Positions 23,671 to 30,999 of a stretch of DNA of 34,148 bases are shown here, in pieces; positions within the stretch are counted from its first letter, which is position 1; every line of letters begins with the position of its first letter. Both the position numbers and the translations under genes were made by a program. The notes beneath the pieces were generated by a model. That model saw nothing but the letters and a program-made list of their open reading frames with translations. It had not been told where the DNA came from and searched no databases. Source of the stretch: a virus; the IMG/VR virus record IMGVR_UViG_3300005843_000026, positions 1 through 34,148 of that record; one strand, given 5' to 3'.

Positions 23671-24012
23671 GTGCCTCCGCGACGGTTCAGCCGGTTCACG
23701 TTCGCGACCGCGGTGCGCGGCGACGACGGGCTGCTCATGCTCTACGGGGGCGACCCGTTCCGGTACGTCGAGCTCGCCGACAACGTGCGCCACGTGGTGC
23801 GCGACGGCGACACGCTCTTCGCGCTCGCGGGCCGGTACTTCCGCGGGCTGCCGCGGCCGGCCGGGCTCTGGTGGGTGATCGCCGACTTCCAGCCCGAGCC
23901 GATCCACGACCCGACGCTGCGCCTCGCGGCCGGACGCGTGCTCTTCGTGCCGAGCCTGCGCACGGTGAACGAGCTCGTCTTCTCCGAGGCGCGCCGGCGT
24001 TCTGCGGGCTGA
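23671..24012 (+). CDS. LysM-like baseplate protein (gp53-like)
   Basis: The 113-aa product contains a LysM-like segment: VRHVVRDGDTLFALAGRYF, then a helical turn ending PTLRLAAGRVLFVPS, the usual DTLxxIAxxxxG and PxxGxxLxIP pattern. LysM binds N-acetylglucosamine in peptidoglycan and often acts as a baseplate linker in contractile tails. TACCCT (23659-23664) ends six bases before GTG 23671, so it is predicted to be leaderless. It stands between the tube-like and hub genes. Confidence 0.82.
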   Translation: MPPRRFSRFTFATAVRGDDGLLMLYGGDPFRYVELADNVRHVVRDGDTLFALAGRYFRGLPRPAGLWWVIADFQPEPIHDPTLRLAAGRVLFVPSLRTVNELVFSEARRRSAG

Positions 24013-24019
24013 GGTCGCG

Positions 24020-25306
24020 ATGGCCGACGTCTCCGCCCCGACCATCCACATCCGGTGCCTGCCCGACGGCGAGGGTGGCGCCGCGAGCCGCGTCGAGGAT
24101 CTGCGCGACGTGCTCACCGAGTTCGTCTTCGAGGACAAGGAGCGCGGCGCCGACAAGATGTCCCTGACGCTCGACAACTTCGAGCTCCTCCTCACCGACG
24201 ACCCGGCGTTCAAGCGCGGCATGCTGCTCGAGGTCTCGTGGGGCTACCCGGGCAGGATGGCGCCCACGCGGCAGATGGTCGTCACGGGGATCACCGGCGC
24301 GCAGGTGCTCAAGGTGGAGGCCCGCGACAAGTCGATCCTCATGGGGAAGGTGCGACGCACGCGCGCCTTCGAGCGCATGCGCCGCTCCGACATCGTCCGG
24401 CAGGTCGCGGCCGAGAACGGCTTCTCTGACCCGACGACAGTCGACGTCGACGACACCGACACCGTGTACGACTCGGTGCACCAGGCGCACCTGAGCGACG
24501 CGGCGTTCCTCACGCGCCTCGCGCACCTCGAGGGCTTCGAGTGGTACGTGGACTGGGACGGCTTCCACTGGCACGCGCGGCGGCTCGCGGCGCGCCCGGT
24601 CCGCGAGCTCGAGTTCTACACGGCGCCGCGCGTCGGCGAGGTCATCACGTTCGGCGTCGACAACGACATCACGGCGCGGCCGGCGCGCACGCGCGTGCAG
24701 GGGCGCGACCTCCTGAACCGCCGCGACGTCGACGAGACGGCGGACGACGCGAGCGACGCGTCGACGACGCGCCTCGCGCCCGTCGTCGAGCTCATCGACC
24801 CGGAGACGCGCCGCGCGACCGCGGTCGACCAGCGCGCCGCGAGCGAGGAGGTGCGGCCGACCAGCGCGCAGGACGACGCGAGCGCGCAGGCGGAGGCGCG
24901 CGGCCGCAACCGGCGCGTGCGGCTCACCGCGATCAAGATGAAGGTCGAGATGGTCGGCGACCCGCTCATGTTCGCGAAGACGTCGGTGCGCATGAGCGGC
25001 GTCGGGACGCGGCTCGGCGTGCTCTACTGGGTGAAGGTGGCGCGCCACACGATCAACGCGTCGGGCTACAGGGTGTCGCTCGAGCAGGCGAGCGACGGCT
25101 CGGGCGGGCACGAGCGCGCGTCGCGCGTCGCGCGCGGCCTGGAGCTCGTCGAGAACCCGACGACCGCCGCGCACGTGAACGCGCAGACGCCGCCCGAGCA
25201 CGCGGAGGGCGAGGCCGCGACGCAGCTCGAGCCCGTCGAGACGATCGACCCGGAGACGCGCCGCGCGACGACGACGTACCGGACGGTGCGCGCGAGGGAG
25301 GGCTGA
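24020..25306 (+). CDS. baseplate hub protein, gpD / T4 gp27-like
   Basis: The 428-aa product has the phage late control gene D / VgrG-like hub pattern: FVFEDKERGADKMSLTLDNF, ARDKSILMGKVRRTRAF, the switch helix SDIVRQVAAENGF and SDAAFLTRLAHLEGFEWYVD, then RELEFYTAP. It forms the central hub holding the spike. Two copies of a 26-bp sequence encode IDPETRRAT in Ala/Glu-rich linkers (24794-24819 and 25244-25269). ATG 24020 lies seven bases after the LysM stop. Confidence 0.9.
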   Translation: MADVSAPTIHIRCLPDGEGGAASRVEDLRDVLTEFVFEDKERGADKMSLTLDNFELLLTDDPAFKRGMLLEVSWGYPGRMAPTRQMVVTGITGAQVLKVEARDKSILMGKVRRTRAFERMRRSDIVRQVAAENGFSDPTTVDVDDTDTVYDSVHQAHLSDAAFLTRLAHLEGFEWYVDWDGFHWHARRLAARPVRELEFYTAPRVGEVITFGVDNDITARPARTRVQGRDLLNRRDVDETADDASDASTTRLAPVVELIDPETRRATAVDQRAASEEVRPTSAQDDASAQAEARGRNRRVRLTAIKMKVEMVGDPLMFAKTSVRMSGVGTRLGVLYWVKVARHTINASGYRVSLEQASDGSGGHERASRVARGLELVENPTTAAHVNAQTPPEHAEGEAATQLEPVETIDPETRRATTTYRTVRAREG

Positions 25307-25310
25307 GGCG

Positions 25311-25889
25311 GTGGGGACGGAGCACGACCCGGACAGGCCGGACCCGCCGCACCTCGGGACGTACGGCGGCGTCGTCACCGACAACGCGGACCCGCTGAAG
25401 CTCGGGCGCATCCGCGCGCGCGTGCCAGGCAAGTGCGAGCCGCAGAGCGGGTGGGCGTTCCCGAAGACGGTCGGCGGCGGCAGCCGGAAGCGCGGCGTCT
25501 ACCACGTGCCCCCGGTGGGCGCCGACGTGCAGGTCACCTTCCATCACGGCGACGTCGACGTGCCGCTCTACGAGTGCGGGCAGTGGGGGCGCGGAGACTC
25601 CGTCACGCCGATCGCCGGCGACGACGTGTCGCCCGAGGACGCGCCCAGCATCGTGTGCTGGGAGACCGAGAAGCACCTCCTCGTCTTCGACGCGCGCGCC
25701 GGCAAGTCGTCGTTCCACCTCTACGACAAGGAGACGGGCGACGGGGTCCTCTACGACGGCGTGACGCGTCAGCTCGAGGTGCACGGGACCGTCGGCGTCA
25801 GCATCCGGAGCGAGGGCGTCATCGACATCCGCGGCCTGACCGTGACGATCAACGGGCGGCCCGTGACGCCGGGCGGGGGCCCGATCTGA
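25311..25889 (+). CDS. baseplate spike protein, gpV / gp5-like
   Basis: The 192-aa product starts at GTG 25311. Its OB-fold N-terminal domain has GTYGGVVTDNADPLKLGRIR, KTVGGGSRKRG, VPPVGADVQVTF and VDVPLYECGQWG, the arrangement of P2 gpV / VgrG gp5-like spikes. It ends with short beta repeats (VGVSIRSEGVIDIRGLTVTI). It would form the membrane-puncturing spike on the hub. Its stop overlaps the next ATG (TGATG). The call is firm. Confidence 0.88.
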   Translation: MGTEHDPDRPDPPHLGTYGGVVTDNADPLKLGRIRARVPGKCEPQSGWAFPKTVGGGSRKRGVYHVPPVGADVQVTFHHGDVDVPLYECGQWGRGDSVTPIAGDDVSPEDAPSIVCWETEKHLLVFDARAGKSSFHLYDKETGDGVLYDGVTRQLEVHGTVGVSIRSEGVIDIRGLTVTINGRPVTPGGGPI

Positions 25890-26605
25890 TGCCGACCGTC
25901 GTCATCCCCGCGCCGCCGGCGCCGTCGAGCTCGAGCCCGGCGCTCGTCGTGCGCGGGCCTGGCGGCGCGCGGATCCTCGGGGTCGCGCAGTCGATCAGCG
26001 CGGACGCGCTCGGGCAGGCGCGCGCCATCCTCGGCGCTGCGAACGCGGGGCTCGCGCCGCTCGGCCCCATCTTCTCGATCATCGACGCGATCCTCGCGGT
26101 GAAGCACTTCGCGGACGCGGTGCCCGGCGTGCTGACGAACCCGGGCGCGGTGACGGACGCGATCGGGCAGCTCGGCGAGAAGGTCGGGCGGCTGCTCTCG
26201 CTCATTCCTCAGCTCGCGGTGCCGATCCTCGTCGTCGACGTGATCGACGTCGTCGTCGCGACGCTCGACGGGCTCGCCGGCGAGCTCGCGAACATCGCCG
26301 CGCAGGAGGAGAGGATCGCGACGGCGCGCGGGCTCTCGCTCACGCTGCCGTCAGCGGCGCAGACGGCGCTGAGCGCGGTGGCCGACGCGGCGGACGCGCA
26401 GGTCACGGTGCGGCGCGCCGACATCGCGTCCGCGCTCGGGCACGTGGGGCCGCTCCTCGAGATCATCGCGGCGTTCTGCCAGATCGTCGGGCTGCCGGCG
26501 CCGGCGGTGAGCGTCGACGCGGGCGGCTCGACGGCGGCGGCGGCCGCGTCGATGCACGCGGCGGCGGCGCAGCTGCACGCGCTCCGGGCGACGATCCCCG
26601 TCTGA
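25889..26605 (+). CDS. hydrophobic helical baseplate-associated protein
   Basis: The 238-aa product starts in the TGATG overlap. A Pro/Ser-rich N-terminus is followed by hydrophobic helices (IFSIIDAILAVKHFADAV and LLSLIPQLAVPILVVDVIDV), a charged coiled helix and an Ala-rich end. The pattern could be membrane-active or a helical bundle. It lies between spike and gp25-like wedge genes, so a baseplate or inner-tail role is likely. I do not recognise a family. Confidence 0.6.
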   Translation: MPTVVIPAPPAPSSSSPALVVRGPGGARILGVAQSISADALGQARAILGAANAGLAPLGPIFSIIDAILAVKHFADAVPGVLTNPGAVTDAIGQLGEKVGRLLSLIPQLAVPILVVDVIDVVVATLDGLAGELANIAAQEERIATARGLSLTLPSAAQTALSAVADAADAQVTVRRADIASALGHVGPLLEIIAAFCQIVGLPAPAVSVDAGGSTAAAAASMHAAAAQLHALRATIPV

Positions 26606-26608
26606 CGG

Positions 26609-26614
26609 TAGGAT
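26609..26614 (+). promoter_or_regulatory. -10 box TAGGAT, leaderless
   Basis: Ends six bases before ATG 26621 of the gp25-like gene. Confidence 0.55.
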
Positions 26615-26620
26615 GCGGCG

Positions 26621-27142
26621 ATGCCGACGGAGTACTTCTGGCCGCTCGACGCCGACCCGGGGCCGCTCCCCGAGGAGCCCGACGTCGTGGTCGACGCGGC
26701 GACGTCCCTCTCGGCTGCACGACCCGCGGCGGACGCTGGGATCCTCTTCCCGCTGAAGAGGTCCGCGGCCGACTACCAGTCGGCGCAGGGCGCCGCCCTC
26801 GTCGAGGCCGACCTGCGGTTCCTCCTCGGCACGCGCTGCGACAAGAACAACGGCGAGACGCAGGGCGAGCTGCCCTGGGAGACCGAGTTCGGCTCCCTGC
26901 TCCCCACGGCGCGGCACCGGAACAACGACGCGGTGCTCGGCGAGCTCGTGCGGCAGTGGACGGCCGACGCGGTCGCGCGATGGATGCCCGACGTCCGCGT
27001 GCGCCGCGTGACGATCGACCGGGCCACGTCGGACACGGGCGAGCGGCTCGTCGCGCGCATCGCGTGGGAGGTCGTCTCGGGCGGCCGCGCGATCGCGGCG
27101 GACGTCGCGTCCGTCCCCCTGACCGCGACGACCGCGCGGTGA
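26621..27142 (+). CDS. baseplate wedge protein, gp25-like
   Basis: The 173-aa product has the GPW/gp25 signature after an N-terminal extension of about 60 residues: ALVEADLRFLLGTRCDKNNG, then ELPWETEFGSLLPTARHRNN and TADAVARWMPDVRVRRVTI. This lysozyme-like wedge initiates sheath assembly and connects hub and wedges. TAGGAT (26609-26614) ends six bases before the ATG, predicting a leaderless mRNA. Confidence 0.88.
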   Translation: MPTEYFWPLDADPGPLPEEPDVVVDAATSLSAARPAADAGILFPLKRSAADYQSAQGAALVEADLRFLLGTRCDKNNGETQGELPWETEFGSLLPTARHRNNDAVLGELVRQWTADAVARWMPDVRVRRVTIDRATSDTGERLVARIAWEVVSGGRAIAADVASVPLTATTAR

Positions 27143-27148
27143 GGGTGC

Positions 27149-27154
27149 TAGTCT
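27149..27154 (+). promoter_or_regulatory. -10 box TGC-TAGTCT, leaderless, captured by HEG2
   Basis: Ends six bases before GTG 27161. Probably the original baseplate J promoter. Confidence 0.6.
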
Positions 27155-27160
27155 CGCGAC

Positions 27161-27826
27161 GTGCCGCTCCTCGGGCCGTCGACCGACTTCGCCTCCGCGC
27201 CGGCGCTGCCCGCGCCGAGCGCCCGTACGGGGCGCCCGCGGCTCGTGGACATCAACACCAAAGCGTTCCGGACCCTCGACGTCGCGGCCGCGTACTGGCT
27301 CGGCTTCATCTTCGCGGACGGGCACGTGTCGGCGCAGACCGGTCGGTGGGAGCTCGTCGTCCACCTCGCCGAAGTCGACCGGCGGCACATCGAGGAACTG
27401 CGCGAGCTCGTCGGCGGGACGATCGGACGGACGTCGACCGGCTCCCGGCTCCGCGTGTGTTCGCGTGCCCTCGTCGAGGATCTTGTGTCGCTCGGCGTCT
27501 ACCCGCGGAAGTCGACGCGATGCGGACGACCCCCCGTCCTCGACGGCGAGCCGCGACGTGCGTTCCTGCGCGGCCTCTTCGACGGCGACGGGTGCCTGCA
27601 CCTCGCGAAGGGCCGGCACCCGATGGCTGCGTTCTGCGGTCGCCCGGAGATCGTCGACTGGTTCGTGCGCGAGGTGTCGGTCTCGCCGGTCAGCTTCCGG
27701 GATCGCGGAGTGACGCGCTACGCGCAGTGGTCGTCGAGCACCGCTGCTCGCGCCCTCGCGACGTTCCTCTACGGCGGACCTGGTCCGCGGCTCGCGCGCA
27801 AGGCGGCTCTCGCGGAGGCGTTCTGA
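27161..27826 (+). CDS. LAGLIDADG homing endonuclease carrying the baseplate J start (HEG2)
   Basis: The 221-aa product has two LAGLIDADG motifs, YWLGFIFADG (residues 45-54) and FLRGLFDGDG (135-144), with the acidic metal-binding residues present. It would act as a monomeric site-specific nuclease. Its first ten residues, MPLLGPSTDF, are the N-terminus of baseplate J, which begins MPLLGPSTDY at 27826. The gene uses the promoter TAGTCT (27149-27154) and leaderless GTG that presumably belonged to J. Its last codons contain GGAGG (27814-27818) seven bases before the TGATG overlap with J. There are no intein splicing residues and no exon interruption, so it is a free-standing HEG that captured a gene start. 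Confidence 0.9.
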   Translation: MPLLGPSTDFASAPALPAPSARTGRPRLVDINTKAFRTLDVAAAYWLGFIFADGHVSAQTGRWELVVHLAEVDRRHIEELRELVGGTIGRTSTGSRLRVCSRALVEDLVSLGVYPRKSTRCGRPPVLDGEPRRAFLRGLFDGDGCLHLAKGRHPMAAFCGRPEIVDWFVREVSVSPVSFRDRGVTRYAQWSSSTAARALATFLYGGPGPRLARKAALAEAF

Positions 27827-29340
27827 TGCCTCTCCTCGGCCCCAGCACAGACTATACTGATAAAGACTTCGACGCCCTCGTCGCGCGTATCAGGAGTCTG
27901 ATCCAGACGGCGTTCCCGGAGTGGACGTCGCAGCGCGTCGCGAACTTCGGTAACACCCTCGTCTACGGGTTCGGGTTCGTGGGCGACGTGCTCACCAAGT
28001 ACCAGGACAACCAGGCGGCCGAGGCGTTCTGGGGGCGCGCCACGCAGCGACGGAACCTGATCGCGCTCGGCAAGCTGATCACGTTCGCGCCGCGCGGGAA
28101 CACGGCGTCGATCGTCGAGGTGGGGCTCACGCTCGCGTCGCCGACCGCCGGCGACACGGTGGTCCCCGCGGGCGCCATCGTACGCACCGAGTCGCCGACG
28201 TCGCCGGTGCGGTTCCGGCTGCTCGCCGACGCGCCCGCGATCGCGGCGAGCACCACGGGACCGGTGCTCGTCGAGGCGGAGAACAGCGAGACGCGCGAGG
28301 AGCTCTTCACGTCGACGGGGCTGCCGAACCAGTCGGTGCAGCTCTCGGGGACGCCGTTCCTCGACGGCACGCTCGAGCTCTCGGCGGCGAACGGCGACTA
28401 CGAGGTCGTCGAGGACCTGCTCGACTCGGGCCCGACGGACCGGCACGTGACGGTCAGCGTCGACCAGAACGACCGCGCGACGCTGCGGTTCGGGAACGGG
28501 ACGGCGGGGCAGATCCCGACGGGCACCATCACGGCGACGTACAGCGTCGGCGGCGGCTCGGCCGGCATGGTCGACGCGGGCAAGGTGACGCGCATCGAGG
28601 GCTCGTTCGTCGACGAGCTTGGTAACTCGGTGCGGGTCCTGGTTACCAACCCGGCGCGCTCGAGCGTCGCGCTCGACCGCATGACCGTCGAGGAGATGCG
28701 CCTCGCCGGGCCGAAGTCCCTGCGCGTGCTGACGCGCACCGTCGCGCGCGAGGACTACGAGATCAACGCGCTCCGGGTGCCCGGCGTCGCGCGCGCGCTG
28801 CAGCTCACGAGCGACCAGGACCCGTCGATCCCGGAGAACAGCGGGATCCTCTTCGTCGTGCCCGTGGGCGGCGGCGCGCCGTCGACGGGGCTCAAGGACG
28901 CGGTGCTCGAGATGGTGACGATGACGTACCCGCGCACCGTCACCTTCCGCGAGCTCGTGCAGGACCCGTCGTACCTCACCGTGAACGTGTCGACGCGGGT
29001 CTACTTCGCGCGCGGAGCGACGAAGGCCACCGTCGCGGCCGACATCCGCGCGCGGCTCGCCCGAGCGTTCGCGATCCAGCCGGCGCCCGAGGACGCGGAG
29101 CTCGCCGTCGGGATCGACTTCGGGTACTACCTGCGCGAGGCGGACGACACGACGGCGAGCATCGCGTGGAGCGACGTCGAGAACGTGGTGCGCGACACGA
29201 CGGGCGTGCGCAAGGTCGACGCCGGCGCGAACGGGTTGCTCCTCAACGGCATCCGCGCCGACGTCCCGATCGCGCTCCGGCAGTTCCCCGAGCTCGGGAC
29301 GATCGAGATCGTCGACGCCGACACGGAGCTCTCGCTGTGA
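27826..29340 (+). CDS. baseplate J-like wedge protein
   Basis: The 504-aa product opens with the gpJ/gp6-like pattern DFDALVARIRSLIQTAFPEW, VANFGNTLVYGFGFVGDVL and the helix AFWGRATQRRNLIALGKLI. It then has the usual central beta domain and C-terminal AREDYEINALRVPGVARAL and FRELVQDPSYLTVNVSTRVY, up to VDAGANGLLLNG. It forms the wedge arms of the baseplate. Codons 2-24 contain many codons unusual for this genome (CCT, AGC ACA, TAT ACT GAT AAA, CGT, AGG AGT). They encode the same N-terminus as the upstream HEG. Translation is probably coupled to the HEG by the TGATG overlap. Confidence 0.93.
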   Translation: MPLLGPSTDYTDKDFDALVARIRSLIQTAFPEWTSQRVANFGNTLVYGFGFVGDVLTKYQDNQAAEAFWGRATQRRNLIALGKLITFAPRGNTASIVEVGLTLASPTAGDTVVPAGAIVRTESPTSPVRFRLLADAPAIAASTTGPVLVEAENSETREELFTSTGLPNQSVQLSGTPFLDGTLELSAANGDYEVVEDLLDSGPTDRHVTVSVDQNDRATLRFGNGTAGQIPTGTITATYSVGGGSAGMVDAGKVTRIEGSFVDELGNSVRVLVTNPARSSVALDRMTVEEMRLAGPKSLRVLTRTVAREDYEINALRVPGVARALQLTSDQDPSIPENSGILFVVPVGGGAPSTGLKDAVLEMVTMTYPRTVTFRELVQDPSYLTVNVSTRVYFARGATKATVAADIRARLARAFAIQPAPEDAELAVGIDFGYYLREADDTTASIAWSDVENVVRDTTGVRKVDAGANGLLLNGIRADVPIALRQFPELGTIEIVDADTELSL

Positions 29341-30221
29341 GCGGCCCCGGCTGGCCGCTCCTCTGGCCGGTGACGTGGCCGACGGGCCCGTCGCTGCCGC
29401 CGCTCGACAACCCGGGCTACGAGATCGCCGGCGTCAACCCGGGCGACGCCGACTCGTGGAACTTCTCGACGAACCTCACGGCGGAGCGGCTCGCGCTCTT
29501 CGGCGCCGCGTCGCCGCCCGACGAGTGGGAGGGCTTCGAGGCCGGGTGGACGAACGACACGTACCTCTTCGAGTTCGACCCGCTGACCGACCTCGCGTCG
29601 GCGCTCTTCGACGACACCGTCGGCGAGGGCGAGTCCTTCGAGGACTTCGAGGAGGGATGGTCGAGCAACGAGACGTACGCCTTCGAGATCGGCTCCGTCG
29701 ACCCGGCGGTGTTCGCGTCGACCGACGAGTTCGAGTCCTTCGAGTCCGGGTGGGACAACGACGTCTACGACCTCGCGATGGGCTCGACGACGGCGGCGCT
29801 CTTCGACTCGGCGCCCGAGGACGTCGAGGACCTCGAGGAGGGCTGGGCCAACGACGCCTACGACTTCACGATGGGCGCGGCGACCGCGGCCGCGTTCGAC
29901 GGCGCGAGCCCGGAGAACTTCGAGGACTTCGAGGAGACGTACACGAAGCAGCAGGTCGCGGCAGATCCGGGCACCGACAAGCTGACGCTGACCGCGCACG
30001 GGTTCCTGAACGGGCAGCGTGTGACCTTCGAGCTCGTCGGCGCCGGCGCGATGCCCGGTGGGCTGAACCCGACGTACCTCTACTTCGTGGTCAACAAGAC
30101 GGCGAACGACTTCCAGGTCGCGCTCGTCTCGGGCGGCGCGGCCGTCGACCTCACCGACACGGGCAGCGGCTCGACTTTCGTCGCGCGAGACCCGACGCTC
30201 TACTGGAACATCGACCCCTAG
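29337..30221 (+). CDS. tail protein with FExGW tandem repeats
   Basis: The 294-aa product starts at a GTG in a GTGA overlap with baseplate J. It contains five acidic repeats near residues 62, 99, 131, 161 and 193, with consensus E-x-F-E-x-F-E-x-G-W then N-x-x-Y-x-F (conserved Trp at 71, 108, 139 and 170; the fifth unit is degenerate). The C-terminal 90 residues form a beta domain (DKLTLTAHGFLNGQRVTFEL) like small fibre or baseplate surface domains. It is probably a peripheral baseplate or fibre-attachment protein. A copy of the palindrome follows the stop. Confidence 0.72.
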   Translation: MSGPGWPLLWPVTWPTGPSLPPLDNPGYEIAGVNPGDADSWNFSTNLTAERLALFGAASPPDEWEGFEAGWTNDTYLFEFDPLTDLASALFDDTVGEGESFEDFEEGWSSNETYAFEIGSVDPAVFASTDEFESFESGWDNDVYDLAMGSTTAALFDSAPEDVEDLEEGWANDAYDFTMGAATAAAFDGASPENFEDFEETYTKQQVAADPGTDKLTLTAHGFLNGQRVTFELVGAGAMPGGLNPTYLYFVVNKTANDFQVALVSGGAAVDLTDTGSGSTFVARDPTLYWNIDP

Positions 30222-30227
30222 CGGGTG

Positions 30228-30247
30228 GCGTCCCGACGTCGGGACGC
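30228..30247. repeat. 20-bp palindrome, copy 6 of 7
   Basis: Exact copy, six bases after the FExGW repeat gene. It shares nine further bases with copy 3; these include the Shine-Dalgarno of the next gene. Confidence 0.92.
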
Positions 30248-30263
30248 GGTGGAAGGAACGACG

Positions 30264-30965
30264 ATGGCCTCGACGGACTGGAACGTGTGCGACGACTCCC
30301 TCGGCACGGGCAGCGTGAAGCGCGGCGCGACGGCCGGGTTCGCGCCGCCCCCGGGCGGCGGCTCCTTCATCTACGGGTTCGCGAGCAAGGACACGAGCGT
30401 CGGCGCCGTGGGGCTCTTCGTGAACCTGACCAACTTCGCCCCGAGCGCGAAGGGCGCGAAGGTCACCGGCGCGCTCAAGCGCGCGACGTCGGGCGGGCCG
30501 ACGGGCTTCTCGGTGTTCCTCTTCTCGTGCCTGCAGGGCCCGAGCGTCGACGACCAAGGCTACATGCTCGGGCTCGAGGACGAGGACCCGTCGCGCATCG
30601 TGCTCCGCAAGGGCGCGCTCTCCGGCGGCCTGCCGGACGTCGCGCCGGGCGGCTCGGGCGTGCTGCGTCGCAGCAACGCGACCTTCGCGCTCGACACGTG
30701 GAAGCACCTGCGGCTCGACGTGATCGCCGAGCTCAACGGCGACGTGCGCCTGCAGGTGTTCGTGAACGACCTGTCGCTCCACAACCTCGGGACCGCGCCG
30801 ACGTGGGCGGCGATCCCCGGCATGGACGAGTTCGTCGACGACGCGCTCGGGATCAACAGCGGCACGGCTCCGTTCACGAGCGGCCGCCACGGGTTCGGGT
30901 TCCGGACGAGCGACGTCACGCGTAACGCGTTCGTCGACCACGTTGAGGTATTGCGGCAACTGTAG
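30264..30965 (+). CDS. concanavalin/LamG-like tail protein
   Basis: The 233-aa product has a jelly-roll-like pattern: FIYGFASKDTSVGAVGLFVN, GFSVFLFSCLQG, GYMLGLEDEDPSRIVLRKG, TWKHLRLDVIAELNG and GRHGFGFRTSD. It resembles concanavalin-like domains used by phage tails for surface glycans. GGAAGG is the Shine-Dalgarno for ATG 30264. The last eight sense codons are unusual for the genome (GTT GAG GTA TTG CGG CAA CTG) beside the HNH insertion that follows. The ligand is unknown. Confidence 0.7.
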   Translation: MASTDWNVCDDSLGTGSVKRGATAGFAPPPGGGSFIYGFASKDTSVGAVGLFVNLTNFAPSAKGAKVTGALKRATSGGPTGFSVFLFSCLQGPSVDDQGYMLGLEDEDPSRIVLRKGALSGGLPDVAPGGSGVLRRSNATFALDTWKHLRLDVIAELNGDVRLQVFVNDLSLHNLGTAPTWAAIPGMDEFVDDALGINSGTAPFTSGRHGFGFRTSDVTRNAFVDHVEVLRQL

Positions 30966-30985
30966 TTAGACAACACTAAAACGAG

Positions 30986-30991
30986 TATGCT
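30986..30991 (+). promoter_or_regulatory. -10 box TATGCT for HEG3
   Basis: Ends eight bases before ATG 31000, in an AT-rich stretch (30960-30990) unlike the surrounding DNA. It probably arrived with the HEG. Confidence 0.55.
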
Positions 30992-30999
30992 TCCGGTGC

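Noticed and set aside
24001-24019. Promoter before the hub gene
   Set aside because: No TANNNT box is present at the expected spacing; the gene follows the LysM stop by seven bases and is probably co-transcribed.
27161-27828. HEG2 as a group I intron or an intein in baseplate J
   Set aside because: The J start is duplicated rather than interrupted. The HEG ends in a stop and lacks intein splicing residues, and no exon pair could be joined to give one J protein.
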